A DNA stretch of 64,000 bases from Halorientalis sp. IM1011 (GTDB taxonomy: Archaea; Halobacteriota; Halobacteria; Halobacteriales; Haloarculaceae), in NCBI RefSeq assembly GCF_001989615.1, contig NZ_CP019067.1, positions 1,364,001-1,428,000 on the forward strand. Reading direction: 5' to 3'. Numbering within the stretch: the stretch's first letter is position 1; every line of letters starts with the position of its first letter. Shown piece after piece: positions 42,770-50,410 of this stretch. Under the pieces are notes generated by a model, which was not told where the DNA came from, did no database searches, and worked only from the letters and a program-made list of their open reading frames with translations. Made by a program: the position numbers and the translations under genes.

Positions 42770-43597
42770 ATGACAACAGTTATCAAAGTCGGTGGCGCTC
42801 GCGCGGTCGATCCCGCGGGTGCCCTTTCGGATATCGCAGCATTGTACGAGGACGGCGAGGACGTGGCGGTCGTCCACGGCGGCTCCACGGCCGTCGACGA
42901 CACGCTGGAGCGACTCGGCATCGAACCGGAGTACGTCGAGACGCCGAGCGGCGTGGTCGGTCGGTTCACCGACGCGGAGACGATGGAGGTGTTCGAGATG
43001 GTCTTCGGCCACCTGAACACCCAGCTGGTCGCTGGCCTGCAGAGCCTCGACGTCGACGCGGTCGGACTCAACGGCGTCGACGGAAAGCTCCTGCACGGTC
43101 CCCGGAAGTCGGCGGTCCGGGTCGTCGAGGACGGCAAGAAGAAGATCAAGCGCGGTGATCACTCCGGGACGATCAAGCAGGTCAACGGTGACCTGCTGGA
43201 GTCGCTGCTGAGTGATGGATACGTCCCTGTCGCCGCGCCGCCGATGGCCGGTGCAGATGACGGCGACGTGATCCCCGTCAACACCGACGCCGACCGCTCG
43301 GCGGCGGCGATCTCGGGCGAACTCGGCGGGACGCTCGTCCTGCTGACGGACGTGGAAGGCGTCTACGAGGACCCCGACGATCCCGACACGCTGATCGAGA
43401 CGGTCGAGACGAGCGCGGAGTGGGAGGCCCTCGAAGCGGCCGCCGAGGGATTCATGAGCCGGAAGATCATGGCGGCCGAGGAGGCCCTCGAATCGGGGGC
43501 CGACGAGGTCGTCATCGCGGACGCCAACGCCGACGAGCCGATCCTCTCGGCGCTCGACGGCGGCGGCACACACCTGTATCAGGAGGCACTACAATGA
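42770..43597 (+). CDS. argB: acetylglutamate/LysW-glutamate kinase
   Basis: Amino-acid kinase of 275 aa that phosphorylates the gamma-carboxyl of the LysW-bound glutamate. Motifs: VIKVGGARAVDPAG (start), VVHGGSTAVDDTLERLG, VIPVNTDADRSAAAISGELG and LTDVEGVYEDPDDPD. The stop overlaps argD by four bases (ATGA). ATG 42770 is chosen over the upstream 42719. Confidence 0.95.
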   Translation: MTTVIKVGGARAVDPAGALSDIAALYEDGEDVAVVHGGSTAVDDTLERLGIEPEYVETPSGVVGRFTDAETMEVFEMVFGHLNTQLVAGLQSLDVDAVGLNGVDGKLLHGPRKSAVRVVEDGKKKIKRGDHSGTIKQVNGDLLESLLSDGYVPVAAPPMAGADDGDVIPVNTDADRSAAAISGELGGTLVLLTDVEGVYEDPDDPDTLIETVETSAEWEALEAAAEGFMSRKIMAAEEALESGADEVVIADANADEPILSALDGGGTHLYQEALQ

Positions 43598-44733
43598 GCG
43601 GATTCGTCTTCAACGAGAAACCCATCCAGATCGAACGCGGCGAGGGAGCGTACCTCTACGGATCGGACGGCACCGAGTACCTCGACATGGGGGCCAGTTA
43701 CGCCTGCGTCCCGCTGGGGCACGACCACCCCGCGGTGCAGGCGGCCGTCCGCGAGCAGCTGGACGACCTCACCTACGTGCAGGCGTCCTACCCCGTCGAG
43801 ACCCGGACGCGGCTGTACGACCTGCTGGCCGACACCGCGCCCGGCGACATCGACTACACGTGGCTCTGTAACTCGGGCACGGAAGCCAACGAGGCAGCGC
43901 TGAAGTTCGCCCGCTCGGCCACGGGGAACTCCAAGATCGTCGCCACGATGCAGGGCTTCCACGGCCGGACGATGGGCGCGCTGGCGACCACGTGGAAGGA
44001 CAAGTACAAGAAGCCCTACGAGCCCCTGATCGGCGACGTGGAGTTCGTCCCCTACGACGACCCCGAGGCGATGGAACAGACTGTGGACGACGACACCGCC
44101 GCAGTCATCGTGGAACCCGTCCAGGGCGAGGGCGGGATCAACCCCGCGAGTCAGGAGTTCCTCCAGCGGACCCGTGAGGTCACCGAGAACGCGGGCGCGG
44201 CGCTGATCTTCGACGAGGTCCAGACCGGGATGGGCCGGACCGGAAGCCTGTGGGCCGCCGACGAGTCCGGCGTGGTGCCCGACATGATCACGAGCGCGAA
44301 GGGGCTAGGCAACGGCCTGCCCATCGGCGCGACGCTGTGCCGGGAGTGGATCGCCGAGAACTACGGCTCCCACGCCTCGACGTTCTCGGGTGGGCCCGTC
44401 ATCTCGGCGGCCGCCGAGGCGACCGTCGAGACGATCACGGAGGAAGGAATCACCGAGAACGCGGCCCGTATCGGCTCGTACATCCAGGAGCGACTCGACG
44501 ACGAACTCGGCGACGACGTGCGTGAGGTCCGCGGCGAAGGCCTGATGATCGGCGTCGAGGTCGGTCGCGGGGCCAACCGCGTGCTCAAGGAACTCGCCTT
44601 GAACCACGGCGTGCTGGCGCTGCCGGCGGGCCGGACGGTCGTGCGCCTGCTCCCGCCGCTTTCGATCACCGAGGACCACGCCGACGAGGTCGTCGACGCG
44701 CTCACAGCAACGATCACGGAGGACGAGGGATGA
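43594..44733 (+). CDS. argD: LysW-glutamate semialdehyde aminotransferase
   Basis: PLP-dependent class III aminotransferase of 379 aa. The PLP-binding Lys lies in MITSAKGLGNGLPIGATLCR; the substrate loop has CNSGTEANEAALKFARSATG and LIFDEVQTGMGRTGSLWA. It overlaps argB (ATGA) and argE (four bases), so the whole set argC-argF is translationally coupled. Length normal for the family. Confidence 0.95.
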   Translation: MSGFVFNEKPIQIERGEGAYLYGSDGTEYLDMGASYACVPLGHDHPAVQAAVREQLDDLTYVQASYPVETRTRLYDLLADTAPGDIDYTWLCNSGTEANEAALKFARSATGNSKIVATMQGFHGRTMGALATTWKDKYKKPYEPLIGDVEFVPYDDPEAMEQTVDDDTAAVIVEPVQGEGGINPASQEFLQRTREVTENAGAALIFDEVQTGMGRTGSLWAADESGVVPDMITSAKGLGNGLPIGATLCREWIAENYGSHASTFSGGPVISAAAEATVETITEEGITENAARIGSYIQERLDDELGDDVREVRGEGLMIGVEVGRGANRVLKELALNHGVLALPAGRTVVRLLPPLSITEDHADEVVDALTATITEDEG

Positions 44734-45815
44734 GCGGGACCCAGTTCACCAGTCAGAGCACGATCGACGTGGACGGGGAGGCCCGCCAGTTGCTCGTCGA
44801 TCTGGTCTCGACGCCCTCGGTCTCGGGCGAGGAGCGTCGCTGTGCCGAGGTGCTGGTCTCGTACTTCGAGGAACACGACCGCGAGGTCTGGATCGACGAG
44901 ATCGGCAACGTCCGCGCGCCCGCCGACGACGGCGTCCTCCTGACCTCCCACATCGACACCGTCCCCGGGGACATCCCCGTCGAGATCCGCGAGGCCGAAG
45001 ACGGCGACGCCGAGGCCCTCTGGGGCCGCGGAAGCGTCGACGCGAAGGGGCCGCTGGCGGCGATGGCCGTCGCCGCGGTTCGAACGGGAGCCTCGTTCGT
45101 CGGCGTCGTCGGCGAGGAAGTCGACTCCCGTGGCGGCCGCTATCTGGTCGAGGATCGCGAGGCCGCGCCCGACGCCGTGATCAACGGCGAACCCTCCGGC
45201 TGGGAGGGGATCACGCTGGGCTACCGCGGCCTGGTGGCCGGCACCTACGTCGCGACCAGCGAGTCGGGCCACACCTCCCGCCCGGAGAACAACGCTATCC
45301 AGGACGCCATCGCCTGGTGGTCGAACGTGGAAGCGGAGTTCGCCACCGACGAGTGGGAGGCGGTGTTCGAGCGGGTGACGCCCAAACCCACCAAGATCGA
45401 CGGTGGGCTCACCGAGGACGGCCTCTCCGTCGAGGCGACGATGGAGGTCCAGTTGCGGGTGCCCCCGAGTATGAACACCGCGGAGATCATCGAGATCACC
45501 GAGGGTCATCTGGACGTGGCCGACCGCGTCCACTGGAAGGACAGGGTCGAACCGGTGATGATGTCGCCCCGGACCGACGTGGCGCGGGCGTTTCGCGCGT
45601 CCATCCGGCAGGCCGGCGGCGACCCACGCCTGCTCCGGAAGACCGGCACAAGCGATATGAACGTGTACGCACAGGAGTGGGACTGTCCCATGGTCACCTA
45701 CGGCCCCGGCGATTCGGACCTCGATCACGCGCCCAACGAACACCTCGCGCTGTCCGAATACGACCGCTCGGTCGAGGTACTCGAAACGGTCGCAACCCGG
45801 CTTCTGGAGGAGTAG
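44730..45815 (+). CDS. argE: LysW-ornithine hydrolase (M20 family, LysK/ArgE type)
   Basis: Zn-dependent carboxypeptidase-like hydrolase of 361 aa that releases ornithine from LysW. M20 metal ligands are visible: LLTSHIDTVPGDI (His, Asp), WGRGSVDAKGPLAAM (Asp), and VGEEVDSRGGRYLVE (Glu, Glu). The C-terminal part VRTDVARAFRASIRQAG-like and GTSDMNVYAQEWDCPMVTYG closes the fold. It starts within the argD stop and ends two bases before argF. Confidence 0.93.
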   Translation: MSGTQFTSQSTIDVDGEARQLLVDLVSTPSVSGEERRCAEVLVSYFEEHDREVWIDEIGNVRAPADDGVLLTSHIDTVPGDIPVEIREAEDGDAEALWGRGSVDAKGPLAAMAVAAVRTGASFVGVVGEEVDSRGGRYLVEDREAAPDAVINGEPSGWEGITLGYRGLVAGTYVATSESGHTSRPENNAIQDAIAWWSNVEAEFATDEWEAVFERVTPKPTKIDGGLTEDGLSVEATMEVQLRVPPSMNTAEIIEITEGHLDVADRVHWKDRVEPVMMSPRTDVARAFRASIRQAGGDPRLLRKTGTSDMNVYAQEWDCPMVTYGPGDSDLDHAPNEHLALSEYDRSVEVLETVATRLLEE

Positions 45816-45817
45816 AC

Positions 45818-46705
45818 ATGGCACGCGCACTGCTCGACGTCGACGACCTGACCGCCGAAGAGTTGACTACCGTCCTCGACCGCGCCGCCGACCTGAAGGC
45901 GGCCGACGACGGCCGGCAACCGCTGGTCGATCGGACGCTGGGGATGATCTTCGAGAAACCATCGACCCGAACCCGAGTCTCCTTCGAGACGGGGATGACC
46001 CAGCTCGGGGGCCACGCCATCTTCCTCGGGCCGGACGACATCCACCTCGGCCACGGCGAGCCGATCAAGGACACCGCCCGCGCGGTCTCGCGGTACGTCG
46101 ATTTCATCATGGCTCGCGTGTTCGACCACGCGGACGTGGTGGAACTGGGCGAGTACGCCACCGTCCCGGTAATCAACGGGCTGACCGACGACGCCCACCC
46201 CTGCCAGACGCTGGCGGACCTGCTGACGATCCGCGAGCGGTTCGGCGGGTTCGACGTGGACGTGGCCTGGGTCGGCGACGGCAACAACGTCGCCCAGTCG
46301 TTCGTCCTCGGCGCGGCGATGGCCGGCATCGACCTGACCGTCGCCACGCCCGAAGGGTACGGCATCGACGACGACGTTCTCAAGCGCGCCGCGGGACTCG
46401 GCGGCGAACCCGAGACCACCCACGATCCCGAGGCGGCCGTCGAAGACGCCGACGTGGTCTACACCGACGTGTGGGTCAGCATGGGGCAGGAGGACCAGCG
46501 CGAGCAGAAGCTCGCCGACTTCGATGGGTTTCAGGTCACCACCGACCTGCTCGGCGACCGGCCGCTGATGCACTGCCTTCCGGCCCACCGCGGCGAGGAA
46601 GTGACCGACGAAGCCTTGGAGAGCGAGAATTCGATCGTCTGGGATCAGGCGGAGAACCGGATGCACGCCCAGAACGGGCTGTTGGTGTGGCTGGCCGAGC
46701 AGTAG
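45818..46705 (+). CDS. argF: ornithine carbamoyltransferase
   Basis: Makes citrulline from ornithine and carbamoyl phosphate. Carbamoyl phosphate loop FEKPSTRTRVSFETGM (residues 45-60), ornithine motif HCLPAHRGEEV and DDAHPCQTLADL are present. Length of 295 aa is normal. It ends the arg operon; its last 57 bases plus flanks are duplicated 208 bases downstream. Confidence 0.96.
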   Translation: MARALLDVDDLTAEELTTVLDRAADLKAADDGRQPLVDRTLGMIFEKPSTRTRVSFETGMTQLGGHAIFLGPDDIHLGHGEPIKDTARAVSRYVDFIMARVFDHADVVELGEYATVPVINGLTDDAHPCQTLADLLTIRERFGGFDVDVAWVGDGNNVAQSFVLGAAMAGIDLTVATPEGYGIDDDVLKRAAGLGGEPETTHDPEAAVEDADVVYTDVWVSMGQEDQREQKLADFDGFQVTTDLLGDRPLMHCLPAHRGEEVTDEALESENSIVWDQAENRMHAQNGLLVWLAEQ

Positions 46706-46706
46706 T
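46647..46706. repeat. 60-bp direct repeat, copy 1 (argF 3' end)
   Basis: Begins AGGCGGAGAACCGG and ends GAGCAGTAGT, identical to 46855-46914. Contains the last codons and stop of argF. Confidence 0.9.
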
Positions 46707-46786
46707 TACGGCGAGCGGTGCGAGGGCGACCGTTGGGAGCCCTCGGTGAGGTGAGCGGCATCGCCGCGAACCGCCGGGAGCGAGCC

Positions 46787-46854
46787 GCTTTTTCGCCCAC
46801 GTTTTTCGACGAGGGGTGACGAGCGGAGCGAGTCACCCGAGGAGAAAAAGGTGG
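46787..46854. repeat. palindromic element A after argF
   Basis: Order: GCTTTTTCGCCCAC (46787-46800), GTTTTTC, a 7-bp palindrome GGGTGAC (46814-46820) with GTCACCC (46832-46838) around GAGCGGAGCGA, then GAAAAAGGTGG (46844-46854). The outer blocks CCCACGTTTTT and AAAAAGGTGG are themselves nearly inverted. Element B at 49112-49174 has the same order. The T-run may serve as a terminator for the arg operon. Confidence 0.7.
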
Positions 46855-46914
46855 AGGCGGAGAACCGGATGCACGCCCAGAACGGGCTGTTGGTGTGGCT
46901 GGCCGAGCAGTAGT
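46855..46914. repeat. 60-bp direct repeat, copy 2 (argF 3' end echo)
   Basis: Identical to 46647-46706. It ends at a stop codon in the same frame style but has no start, so it is a non-functional echo. Downstream, GGCCAC...GTGGCC (46918-46940) abuts a second GCTTTTTCGCCCAC (46941-46954). Confidence 0.9.
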
Positions 46915-46984
46915 ACCGGCCACGAACGGAGTTTGTGGCCGCTTTTTCGCCCACTGTGCCGCGAGTGCGCAGTAGGGGACTACA

Positions 46985-47182
46985 CTATCGACCGTAGAGC
47001 AGGTACGAGAACGCCAAGAAGGCGAGGATCGACCCGACGAAGAAGCTGACGAATCCAGCGATGGCCGAGCTTCGATTCCCGACGGTCGATCCAACCAGGA
47101 GTCCGACGAACGCCGAAGCGAGGAGGAGCGCCGCTCCAGTCTGCCACTCTTCGATGAAATCCACGATGGTCTTCTCACTCAT
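46985..47182 (-). CDS. small two-span membrane protein (65 aa)
   Basis: Begins MSEKTIVDFIEEWQTGAALL with two membrane segments (LLLASAFVGLLVGSTVGN and IAGFVSFFVGSILAFLAFSY). Its start overlaps the stop of the upstream gene by eight bases, so the two form an operon. Unknown function; not found in any named pathway. Confidence 0.72.
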   Translation of the reverse strand: MSEKTIVDFIEEWQTGAALLLASAFVGLLVGSTVGNRSSAIAGFVSFFVGSILAFLAFSYLLYGR

Positions 47183-47393
47183 ATTGCTCACCCGGCAACA
47201 CATCCCGGAGCGGCCGGAAGACGCCCACCCAGGAGATGAACAGGAGCATGCCGATTAGCTGGAGGGCGGCCAGCGACACGAGTTCGATCTGACCGGTCGC
47301 ACTCAGCCAGGCGAACGCACCCGTTGCTGCAAGAACGAATAGCGCGACGGGGACGGGACCCGGTGCGGGGAGATCGGATAGCCGCGGGACCAT
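47175..47393 (-). CDS. small membrane protein (72 aa)
   Basis: From ATG 47393 it reads MVPRLSDLPAPGPVPVALFV, with two hydrophobic segments (VALFVLAATGAFAWLS and SLAALQLIGMLLFISWVGVF). An earlier ATG at 47513 adds a polar tail unlikely to be real. It is coupled to the next small membrane gene. The AAACG palindrome (47467) lies 74 bases upstream of the start. Confidence 0.7.
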   Translation of the reverse strand: MVPRLSDLPAPGPVPVALFVLAATGAFAWLSATGQIELVSLAALQLIGMLLFISWVGVFRPLRDVLPGEQYE

Positions 47394-47466
47394 GTCCCCA
47401 GCTCCTATTGGCTCGACTATCAATCTGGTGTCCCCCAGCCGTGGACGCAGATCGAAGCCGAGACTC

Positions 47467-47478
47467 AAACGACCGTTT
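47467..47478. promoter_or_regulatory. AAACGACCGTTT palindrome
   Basis: Third copy of the motif, with wider symmetry (GACTC before, GACTC after). It stands between two minus-strand operons. On the plus strand GTTATCC follows about 22 bases later, as at the other two copies, but no plus-strand gene is there. It could act in either direction. Confidence 0.4.
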
Positions 47479-47636
47479 GACTCTCCGGTACCGCTGTTAT
47501 CCCCCCGTGTCAAGCGACGAACGGGTGGCTCACCACCCGCACCCTGCCCGCTACCGCCCGTGTTCGCCCCGCTGCCCTCTCACCCCGTCTCTCATGGAGG
47601 AGTTCGGGGGTACAACCTCCGTTTTCCGGTCGTTCG

Positions 47637-47861
47637 TCACTCGTGATCGCTTGCAGTCGTCTCGACGTCGACGTCGGGGTGGAAGATGTCCTCGACCGGA
47701 CACTCGAAGAAGGCGGCGAGTTTGAACACGAGTTCGACGGAGGGGTCGTATCGGTTGCCCTCGACGGCATTTATGGTCTGGCGCGTGACGCCGACGTGTT
47801 CGGCCAGTTCGCGCTGGCTCAATCCGTACTGCTCGCGGTACTCCTGCAGTGAGTTCTTCAT
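47637..47861 (-). CDS. Xre/Cro-type HTH transcriptional regulator
   Basis: DNA-binding protein of 74 aa. The helix-turn-helix is at about residues 14-40 (LSQRELAEHVGVTRQTINAV then EGNRYDPSVELVFKLA). Such single-domain regulators are often autorepressors. Start ATG 47861 overlaps the DUF2178-like stop by four bases (ATGA), so it is the last gene of a three-gene operon. A highly palindromic operator lies at the operon head (48382-48446). Confidence 0.92.
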   Translation of the reverse strand: MKNSLQEYREQYGLSQRELAEHVGVTRQTINAVEGNRYDPSVELVFKLAAFFECPVEDIFHPDVDVETTASDHE

Positions 47862-48259
47862 GCTGACCGTTTCCGTCCCAGCGCGAACGCGAGCGCGCCG
47901 TAGGTCAGGTACAGTACCGCGACGAACAGCGCGATGGCGGTGCTCCAGGGCCGCCACTCGAACAGATCGAGCCCCCACGCGACCGTCAGTGCGGGGAAGA
48001 CGCCCGCGGAGGCCCAGCCGAAGATGGTGAGCGTCCAGTTCGCGGCCTCGCGGGAGATATTCGCGTCCCGTTCGTCGAAGACAGGGACATCGGCGGTGGC
48101 CTGCAGGCCGATCGCGCCGGCCATCGCGACGGCGTAGACACCCACGGCGACGAATGGTCGGTTCAAGATCGTGAACGCCGCGAGACCGAGCCCCGAGACG
48201 GCTGCCAGTCCAGCGACCGCCGAGCGAATCCGTCCCGCGCGGTCGAGCAGTGCCGTCAT
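47858..48259 (-). CDS. DUF2178-like membrane protein
   Basis: Membrane protein of 133 aa with about four hydrophobic helices. The conserved-looking cytosolic motif DERDANISREAANWTL (residues 62-77) matches the DUF2178-type pattern often encoded next to a Xre regulator. A sensor or partner of the HTH protein is plausible but not proven. Coupled by ATGA overlaps to the genes on both sides. Confidence 0.83.
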   Translation of the reverse strand: MTALLDRAGRIRSAVAGLAAVSGLGLAAFTILNRPFVAVGVYAVAMAGAIGLQATADVPVFDERDANISREAANWTLTIFGWASAGVFPALTVAWGLDLFEWRPWSTAIALFVAVLYLTYGALAFALGRKRSA

Positions 48260-48366
48260 GGCTCCACACCTCGGCTCGACTCTCGAATCCGAATCGGTAC
48301 AGCGCCGAACAGGAGGCCAGCGCCGATCTGTGCGTTCGCGTCGCGGGTTCGCTGTGCTCGTTCCAT
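48256..48366 (-). CDS. possible 36-aa leader peptide of the HTH operon
   Basis: From ATG 48366 it encodes 36 residues (MERAQRTRDANAQIGAGLLF, ending SSRGVEP) and stops in an ATGA overlap with the DUF2178-like start at 48259. No motif. The exact coupling on both ends makes it worth noting as a real microprotein or translational leader. Confidence 0.55.
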   Translation of the reverse strand: MERAQRTRDANAQIGAGLLFGAVPIRIRESSRGVEP

Positions 48367-48381
48367 GCCTGCCACCTCGTC

Positions 48382-48446
48382 AAACGCTCTTGTCGTAAAG
48401 AGCGTTTTACAGTAAAACGTCTTTGACGTAGTAAAATAAGTTTTAC
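48382..48446. promoter_or_regulatory. palindromic operator array of the HTH operon
   Basis: Four perfect inverted repeats overlap within 65 bases: AAACGCTCTT...AAGAGCGTTT (48382-48407), CGTTTTAC-A-GTAAAACG (48403-48419), ACGTC-TTT-GACGT (48417-48429) and GTAAAA-TAAG-TTTTAC (48431-48446). On the minus strand the last one contains a TATA-like CTTATTTTAC. This is likely the regulated promoter of the operon. Confidence 0.7.
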
Positions 48447-48583
48447 GCCCGGTTGCTACAATTGTTCGACTGGCGGTACGGTCGGCCTGTGGGTCGATTC
48501 TCGGCGACTCGTCCGACGCGGTGCTGCTCGCGGGCCACCTCTATCGGCGTCTCGCTTTTGCATCCGGGTACCGACGCACTACC

Positions 48584-49027
48584 ATGGCGTCGATCACGGA
48601 GACGCACATCGAGAACAGGGAGCGGATCCAGCCCAACGACACCAACAACTACGGGGCGGCACACGGCGGCAACGTCATGCGGTGGATGGACGAGGTCGGT
48701 GCGATGAGCGCGATGCGCCACGCCGGCGAAGCGTGTGTCACCGCCCACGTCAGCGATCTCAACTTCGAGCGGCCGGTCCCGCAGGGTGACACCTGCGTCG
48801 TCACCGGCTACGCCTACGCGACCGGGCGAACGAGCGTCCGGGTCCGGTTGCAGGCGTTCCACGAGGACCCCCGAACCGGGGAGCGCGAGCGGACTACCGA
48901 CTCCTACTTCGTCTTCGTCGCGGTCGACGAGGCGGGCGACCCGACGCCAGTCCCGGACCTCACCACAGAAACCGATCGCGGCGAGCGACTGCGTGAGGCG
49001 GCCCTCGAACACGATTCCGGCGAGTAG
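48584..49027 (+). CDS. acyl-CoA thioesterase (hotdog fold, YciA/BACH type)
   Basis: Hydrolyses acyl-CoA; 147 aa. Hotdog signature: NDTNNYGAAHGGNVMRWMDE (residues 18-37), with the Asn/His/Gly and Asp/Glu positions of this class, then VTAHVSDLNFERPVPQGDTC. Start ATG 48584 removes a long upstream extension. Upstream lies the divergent HTH operon, whose operator is 140 bases away. Substrate chain length cannot be read. Confidence 0.92.
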   Translation: MASITETHIENRERIQPNDTNNYGAAHGGNVMRWMDEVGAMSAMRHAGEACVTAHVSDLNFERPVPQGDTCVVTGYAYATGRTSVRVRLQAFHEDPRTGERERTTDSYFVFVAVDEAGDPTPVPDLTTETDRGERLREAALEHDSGE

Positions 49028-49083
49028 GGGAGACGGTGTGAGGTGCGGTGGCGGTGCTGTGCGGTCACCACAACCTCGTTGTA

Positions 49084-49174
49084 CCGAACTCGCGGCTCCG
49101 CAGCGAGTTCGGCTTTTTCCCCAAGTTTTTGCTCGGGGGGTCGCCCCCGGCGACCCCCCGACGGAAAAAGTGGG
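49084..49174. repeat. palindromic element B between the thioesterase and radA
   Basis: Palindrome CCGAACTCGC...GCGAGTTCGG (49084-49112, 10-bp arms), then GCTTTTTCCCCAAG (49112-49125) and GTTTTT, an 11-bp palindrome GGGGGGTCGCC-CCC-GGCGACCCCCC (49135-49159), then GAAAAAGTGGG (49164-49174). Same order of blocks as element A after argF. It lies between convergent genes and could be a two-way terminator. Confidence 0.7.
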
Positions 49175-49177
49175 TTC

Positions 49178-50215
49178 TTATTCGTCCATCAGGCCGCCTT
49201 CCTCGACGCGCATGACGCCCTCGCCGTCGGGGAGGTTGGGGGCGTCGACGAGCTTGACGATCCGCTTGTCGCCCTTGGATTTGCGGAGGTAGATGCGGAA
49301 CGTGGAGGTGTGGCCGAGGATGTTGCCGCCGATGGGCTGGGTGGGGTCGCCGAAGAAGGAATCGGGATTGGAGGCGACCTGATTGGTGACGACGACCGCG
49401 GTGTTGTTGAGGTCGCCGACGCGCATCAGGTCGTGGAGGTGCTTGTTGAGTTTCTGCTGGCGCTCGGCGAGTTCGCCACGGCCGACGTACTCGGCGCGGA
49501 AGTGAGCGGTCAGGGAGTCGACCGCCAGCAGGCGGACGGGGAACTCGTCGTCCTGACTCTCGCTGGCGATCTCCTTCGCTTTCTCCGCGAGCAGGATCTG
49601 GTGGTTGGAGTTGAACGCCTTCGCGACGTGGATGTTGTCGAGGAACTTCTCGACCAGTTCCTCCAGGTCGGCCTCGTTGTCGACGCTTCCCTCCTCCATG
49701 CCGAACAGTTCCATCGTGTCCTGCAGGACCTCGTCGTCGTGGCCCCGAACCATCTGGTCGATCCGCTCGGGGCGGAAGGTGTCCTCGCTGTCGACGAAGA
49801 TGGCGCTGCCTTCGAGGCCGCCGTGTTCCTTGGGGAGCTGGACGTTGACCGCGAGCTGGTGGGTGACCTGGGACTTGCCGGCCCCGAACTCGCCGTACAC
49901 TTCGGTGATCGACTGGGTCTCGACGCCGCCGCCGAGCAGGTCGTCGACCTCCTCGACGCCCCAGGTGAGCTTCCCGATCTGTTCGCGCCGCTCCAGCACT
50001 GCGGCACCGGACTCGAACCCGCCGATGTCGGCGGCTTCACGGGCGGCCTGGATGATGTCGGCCGCGCTGGACTCGCCGATGTCGGCGGTGTTGGACAGTT
50101 CACCCGGGCTGGCGACCGCGATGCCCTGGTAGCCGTCGAATCCGTTCTCTTTCAGCTTCTCCGCTGTCGCCGGTCCCACGCCCGGCAGCTCTTCGAGGTC
50201 TTCGCTCGTTGCCAT
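49178..50215 (-). CDS. radA: DNA repair and recombination protein RadA
   Basis: Archaeal RecA/Rad51 homolog of 345 aa, forming filaments on single-stranded DNA for homologous recombination. N-terminal Hh[21 protein letters not shown] (residues 7-26), Walker [13 protein letters not shown] and Walker [12 protein letters not shown]. The C-terminal L1/L2 region is [18 protein letters not shown] 50215 fits a leaderless mRNA: the minus-strand TATA TTTATG (50240-50245) is 27 bases upstream. Confidence 0.97.
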   Translation of the reverse strand: MATSEDLEELPGVGPATAEKLKENGFDGYQGIAVASPGELSNTADIGESSAADIIQAAREAADIGGFESGAAVLERREQIGKLTWGVEEVDDLLGGGVETQSITEVYGEFGAGKSQVTHQLAVNVQLPKEHGGLEGSAIFVDSEDTFRPERIDQMVRGHDDEVLQDTMELFGMEEGSVDNEADLEELVEKFLDNIHVAKAFNSNHQILLAEKAKEIASESQDDEFPVRLLAVDSLTAHFRAEYVGRGELAERQQKLNKHLHDLMRVGDLNNTAVVVTNQVASNPDSFFGDPTQPIGGNILGHTSTFRIYLRKSKGDKRIVKLVDAPNLPDGEGVMRVEEGGLMDE

Positions 50216-50410
50216 ACACCGGTCTTCTGCCCCCTCCCACATAAACCCTCGTTAACACCGTAGTGAAAGTGAAACTGCCAGCAAGCGGCGGGGTCGTTGT
50301 GACTCCGGCCGAGGATTTAGGGTCGATCCCGCACTTCGAGAAGGGTTCCCATAGCAATTGCAATCTTTATATATGAGTGTCTGTTGATACTCTCCAACGG
50401 GGGATCAGGT

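Noticed and set aside
46855-46914. Separate small gene at the argF echo
   Set aside because: No start codon and it is an exact copy of the argF end, so it is a duplication remnant.
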